Shown here: positions 58,832 to 64,000 of the stretch, in pieces
Layout of the letters: every line of letters starts with the position of its first letter
Position numbering within the stretch: the stretch's first letter is position 1
From: Hydractinia symbiolongicarpus
Taxonomy: Eukaryota > Cnidaria > Hydrozoa > Anthoathecata > Hydractiniidae
Assembly: GCF_029227915.1 (NCBI RefSeq)
Contig: NC_079878.1
Coordinates: 930,001-994,000, forward strand
Direction of reading: 5' to 3'
Length of the DNA stretch: 64,000 nt
Notes under the pieces: generated by a model
Databases searched by the model: none
What the model was told of the DNA's origin: nothing
Seen by the model: only the letters and a program-made list of their open reading frames with translations
Program-made: the position numbers and the translations under genes

Positions 58832-61800
58832 ATGGCTGCAAAGGTTTTAAACACCATTGGTAAACTGGGTATCGGACTGGCTATCACTGGAGGAATCGTG
58901 AGCAATGCTTTATACAATGGTAGGCTGAAGATTTTTTAACTAGAAATTAAAAAAAAGGTTGCGAATCAGTTTGCAAGTTGCAAGCAGAATTAAGCTATCC
59001 AATACTTTATCCCTAGCGCTTCTTGTTTTTCTAGCGCTAACATCTTCCGAAATACATCAAAGTTGAATATCATAGCGTAGAAGATCCTTGGGAACGAGGA
59101 AGGGAAATGAACGCTCTCCTGCAGAACAATTCGTTGTGCAAAAACAGTTTTTTGTACCACCTTTTCCCACAGAATGATAAAAGTAAAAAGCACATTACAA
59201 AATTACACTTTAGTAGTATTCTGAAAAATTTATAATACATCGAGTTGTACAACCCACAGAACTTGGTCTTAACGTTAATGATTTTGTAGATGACCTTACA
59301 AAAAAATAGTATTTTTTTCACATAAAAATACAGGCACTAGAAGCCACAGTATCTGCTGGAACGAATTTCGAAAACTTGCGGGAAACAATTAAAACAAACA
59401 AATCAAAACAGTTTTTAAACTTTATCAAGATTTATTAAATAGCTTCAATTTTGGGCAGAAAAAACAATAAAGGTTTTGCTTTCTTTTCACCACACGCATT
59501 GGAAGATTACATCACTCAATCCAATTATACATAGTCTAAAAAAAAAAAAAACATTTTCATATAGTGAAGTTTCAAGTGCCTTTAAGGGATGGCCAAATCA
59601 ATGGAATTGAAAGTGCTGTTTTTCATCTCATAAATAAGGCAAGTTCAGTAAAGTATAAAAGAAAAAACTATGGCAACTTTACTAATTTTAGATTTTACTA
59701 ATTTTTAAATATTTTTTTTCAGGATTTGATTGATGCAAGGTCAAGGGAAATTAAATAAGTTTATTGTCCCAGACACATTAAAAAATACATGCGTCTTATG
59801 TTTCGTTTTTTTTTTCAACCAACATTAATGCAATCACCTAGAGGAAATTATAATTTCTCTTGCCTGTGTCATGCAGTTTGCTTAAATCAATGCACAACAC
59901 AAAGTTTTGAAGCTAAGTACACAAATACAAAAAATATTACAAGTGCTGAACTTTCGTAATTATATTTTGCAATCAGACCCTATTGAAAACTATGCTGAAT
60001 CATGTCTATTATTAAATTTATCCCTATAGAATAGCACCTTGGATAGGATTATTTGTTGGATGAATAAAATGACTGATAAATGGTTTATTGTAAATAAAAT
60101 GGAAATTTTTACACAAATAGTTTTAAAAATAATGAACTTTTTTATGTGGGTTGTTCTCAAACATACGGGGGTGGTGGACAAAAAAATGTGATGTAATTTC
60201 TCTTGGTCTATTATTCCTGAGAATGTTCTAAGATTACAAGCAGTTTCGAAAATGGCCACACCTTTTAGAGGACCTGTCTGGCTTGGGCATCCTTGGAGTT
60301 TTGTTTAAATGACAGTTTTAATGTCATTTTAAACCTTGTTTTCAGGGAGGGTGTGCGGACAACTAATTCCCATTGACAATTACATTGCTGTTGGTTTGAT
60401 AGCAAAAGTGGATATTTTTTTTAATTACTGTAAATAAAAATTGTAATGAAAAACGGTTGGTCAGCTCAATCTAACACCCAGAGCTATTTGTTTTGTTTGC
60501 ACCCTAACTACAGGTTTTCCTCTATCTGGCTATCAGTCAGGTAGTAATACAGCTTCTCCATATTTATTCTACAAATTACTTTCAATTCTTTTATATACAA
60601 AACAGAGCTAGGAGGTCGCTAGCCACCTTTCGTGTTTAAGCCATACCTTGATTTGGATAAAACTGTAAAATGGTAATATTGTATTCTTACATCCTCTTAG
60701 AAACAATAAAATAAAACACAGCTCGGCGCGTTATAATTCTACAAATTACTTCAATCTTTCTTTAGAAAAGGGTAGCTTACACAGGAGCTTTCCAATCCAA
60801 CTTAAATCTCCAGAAAAAGCACAACAACAGAAGAGCTTAAAATACACAAGTAAAGTCAATTAGAAACAGGACTAGCAATAAATTATTTTAAAAGAAGAAA
60901 ACAGTTTTAATACTATTATTGAATTTCCGCGCCTGAAGGCGTAGGAAATTCTTTAAAACCGTTGTTTTTTTCTTTCGGAGCATTTTTTGAGAAAAAATCG
61001 ACCCTGGGATTTCACGTTCTTCTGAGAGGAGGATAGTATTGGTATAACCGACTAACTAACTAACCCTGTCCCAAATGGTCAAACTCAACGTCACAGATTT
61101 AAACTTCGTACCCAAGCTCCCAAGTACTGGGAAGTCATCTAAATGACGTTTCAGGCCAAAATTGGTATTTGTTTTCGACAAAATTTGGCACAGTTAACAA
61201 AAAAAGTATGCTGAACATAATGGTGACATCATAATTTTGATTTTTGTCACCTAAATGTCATTTTAAGCCAAAATTGGTCCAATAATTAAAACTACTTTAT
61301 TTTCAACAAAATTTGGCACAGTTAACAAATGAAGTATGCTGAACATGATGGTGACATCACAATTTTGATTTCTTGTTACCTAAATGTCATTTTAGGCCAA
61401 AATTGGTCCAAAAATTAAAACTACTTCATTTTTGACAAAATTTGGCACAGTTAACAAAAAAAGTATGCTCCACAATTTTACTTCGCTCGCGAAGTTCAAT
61501 TGCATCACAATAATCTATAACTTTTCCACACCAATCTTTTTTACATGTTTAGCTAAGGGGTCTTTGAAAAAAATTTTGAGCCCTGTTAGCGAGATATCAC
61601 TACTAAAGGGGGGGTCTGAAGTTTGAAAAAAAAATCCGCTAAGGATTGAGAAATTTCAAAAATTTGTTCGTGGCCTGAAAATTCTTCGTCATTCGTGAGC
61701 AGAATTCCTGTCATCAATTCCGATAACTTTTATCTACAAAACACGCCCTTGAGCCTTCCAAGATTTATCCAAATGTGTGTATTTCACGGACAGAAATCCA

Positions 61801-63861
61801 CTAAAAGAGGGGGGAGGGGGTCCGAATCTTAGCGATATCCCGCTATCAGAGCCCAAAAAATTTTATTAAAAGGCCCCTGAGGCAATATGAATTAGTACCT
61901 TATAGTTAACCTTTGTCTCTACGTAAAAATACTAACCTTCTCGGTTCAGCAAATGTCACACCATACTTTTAAACTAATTACAGGTCCGTATATTTCATGG
62001 TAGCCATTATGATTTAAGGGAAAACATGCCATTCACCCAGTCACCTCTTCATAAATAGGGGCTAGATTTTTTTCAGAATCATTGTTTTCTAACTTCAAAC
62101 CTAACATATTGTATAGTTTCAGGGGATTTTTCGCCACATGTCATTTATGACCGATTATCTTGCATTTTTTTCTGGGCGTGCATCATATAACATGACGTAA
62201 TTGGAACCTCAAAAGATGCGTGTGGAAGAATGGAAACAATGAAAACATAGTGTAGAAAAAACATAGCAAGTACAGCGAAAAAGAGGAAGAGATCAACTAA
62301 CTGCTGTGTTGTAGGATGCACGAACAGCCAATACTTGTAAAACTGGAAAGTGACTGAATGTGATTCAAAAGGATTTATTTCATCATTCATGCACTGCAAA
62401 ACAGTTTCATTTTCGCTAAAAAACAAGATTAGATTGCACATATATGCTGTGCTCGGAGCGATACACCAAAAAACTCAAGCTTTGAATGCATGTTTTATTT
62501 GTGTCAATGTTAACATAAAAATTTGTGCCAGTAAATAATTACATAGCTTTTTTTAAAATTATTGTGATTAAATGTTGAAACCCAAATGTGGATTTTGTAA
62601 ACATTTTCCTCCGTGTCTGCTTGGTTTGTTTACATTTTTACCTCCAAATGTGCACGCGCATCAGGCATTACATAATCACTCGAATGCACACAAAAGTAAA
62701 TATCCAGACGACTGTAGTTCCATGTATTAAATTTGTTACTACTTGTGGTACAAACAATTAATTTCTTTGTTTAGGAATTCTGAAAGCTTTTTTTCCATTT
62801 GATATCAGCAATTACTAACAAAAAGGTAACAAGTAACCACCTGTATTTAGACGCTAACATTTATATCTAGCGTAAGATTACCGTCCTAACTACTGATTAT
62901 CTGAACACACACCATATTACTTCATGGTTTTGACTATAAGATTATTTTCTAATGTGAGATACATTGGACAAATTTTTTTTATTTTTATTATTGAAATAAT
63001 TGCACTACTTGGCGACTGGTCTTTGATAAATCTAGTAGCTGTTGCAAACAGTCGGTCTAGTTTCATAATAATATATAGGTTTGTTTAGTATTTAATGAAT
63101 GATTACAAAGATAACATTAAAATAAATAGAATAAAATCTTATACCCCCCACCATGCAGAAGTTTCTCATCTGTGATCTACCCCTGTGATGTTTTGGTTGT
63201 CAGTTTTTTCCATTTCTTGTTTACATGGTATTATGGTACATCCTAAATGTAAGGCTCAGGATATCATATAGCCATTCAGTGTTGCCGTTAAAAAAGGGAA
63301 GTTACCTAGAAAAGTGAAATCATGAATTAACACGTTTGCGTAGTATGCACAGTATACGCTATATAAATAATGAGAAAAAATATTGAATAGCACATGTAAT
63401 GAACTAATGGCTCAAGTGGACAAAATTTATGTGGGACTGGGAGAGCATGTAATGACTCAGCTATATGCTCTCGCTTCACAGGGTTGTGTGCATCTTTCTG
63501 TGTGCCAAGTATTGAGGGTCTTGGGTTTTTTAAAGTGTATTATACAGAACCAATCCAACTTGTGGTTTAGTTATTTTATTTTTTCTAGGCACTAGAATTT
63601 TTAAATTGCTTGAAATAAAATAGAAAAAGCATCATAGTTTACCCTTGCAGTTATACCACACTAATAAATATGAACTATACTGTAACCCTTTTTTTTTAGT
63701 GGAAGGTGGACACAGAGCTGTAATATTTGACCGTTTCAGTGGTGTTAGTCCTAATGTATCTGGAGAAGGAACACATTTTCTAATTCCGTGGGTACAAAGG
63801 CCTATTATTTTTGATGTCAGAAGTAGGCCAAGAAATGTTCCTGTTATAACTGGTAGCAAAG
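58832..63861 (+). CDS. PHB1: Prohibitin 1, first two coding exons (runs off window)
   Basis: Exon 58832-58919 encodes [20 protein letters not shown] and on to SNALYN. Exon 63700-63861 continues in phase with [30 protein letters not shown] and [14 protein letters not shown]. This is near-identical to animal prohibitin 1 and opens the SPFH domain. The hydrophobic N-terminus anchors the protein in the inner mitochondrial membrane, where PHB1 and PHB2 form ring assemblies. The donor after 63861 is GTATGT, and the rest of the gene lies beyond the window. Intron 1 is 4.8 kb and repeat-rich. Confidence 0.95.
60921..60951. repeat. Inverted repeat GAATTTCC...GGAAATTC
   Basis: Eight-bp outer arms and an inner CGCC TGAA GGCG stem. 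It may be one end of the dispersed element that carries the 129-bp array downstream. Confidence 0.6.
61060..61475. repeat. 129-bp tandem repeat array, three-plus copies
   Basis: AAATTTGGCACAGTTAAC recurs at 61181, 61309 and 61438 (spacing 128-129 bp). The unit also has GTATGCTGAACAT, GGTGACATCA, GTTACCTAAATGTC or GTCACCTAAATGTC, and GGCCAAAATTGGTCC. A degenerate partial unit precedes it. It is homologous to 55130-55400. Confidence 0.9.
62145..62415 (-). CDS. Candidate orphan coding exon, single-pass membrane protein
   Basis: On the minus strand, after a TTTTTTAG acceptor at 62417-62416, an open frame of about 90 residues runs to a stop. It contains [19 protein letters not shown], a hydrophobic span [20 protein letters not shown] and a polar end [11 protein letters not shown]. 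Codon and residue use look more protein-like than in other intronic frames here. It would be the last exon of a gene nested antisense in the prohibitin intron. No upstream exon and no family were found, so it may be chance or a transposon remnant. Confidence 0.3.
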
Positions 63862-64000
63862 GTATGTTATTATTGTTCATTTTTCTGTTCTAACTCGACT
63901 TCAATTCTTTTTTTACGAGGAAAAATTTGAGTTTTTTAAGGGTTTTTTTTGCGAAAAAACAGAAAACAAGGACTTTCCAGGTTTATGATATATATTATAT

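Noticed and set aside
1-64000. CRISPR arrays, operons and bacterial-type signals
   Set aside because: Spliced animal genes throughout; no array of short repeats with unique spacers.

Overview
This is a eukaryotic, AT-rich window with intron-containing genes and many decayed transposons. The gene set (a complete six-repeat villin with headpiece, a CENP-F orthologue, RPS26, prohibitin 1) marks it as animal DNA. The repeat style (CR1/L2-like and RTE-like LINE scraps, small MITEs, Helitron ends) suits an early-branching invertebrate, perhaps a cnidarian or hydrozoan; that placement is inference only. Gene models were built by hand from splice sites and reading phase, and every complete model closes in frame.

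Layout. 1-3534: two decayed LINEs, each ending in a pentanucleotide tail. 8118-17086 (+): villin, 20 coding exons. 18913-29854 (-): a small secreted Cys-rich protein whose signal-peptide exon appears to lie about 10 kb from its other exons. Inside that intron, on the opposite strand, is 20987-28669 (+): a 2201-residue coiled-coil protein that I do not recognise. Its acidic C-terminal tail was built by tandem duplication of phase-1 exons (198 nt three times, 711 nt three times). 29855-35412: transposon-rich DNA with a 468-bp hAT-like MITE and a 65-bp minisatellite. 35420-51806 (+): CENP-F orthologue, 3614 residues, ending in a CaaX box. 54015-58405 (-): RPS26, whose second intron hosts three related H/ACA snoRNAs. 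58832 to beyond the window (+): prohibitin 1, divergent from RPS26 across a gap of about 0.4 kb.

Most striking are: (1) three tandem H/ACA snoRNA genes in the sense strand of RPS26 intron 2, whose 3' pocket fits the conserved 18S rRNA segment UUAGU-UG-GUGGAG; (2) the exon-duplicated acidic-repeat protein, with eight copies of an acidic module ending at phase-1 introns; (3) the nested arrangement of that gene within the Cys-rich secreted gene; (4) conservation of the CENP-F N-terminus and of a farnesylation-type CaaX box.
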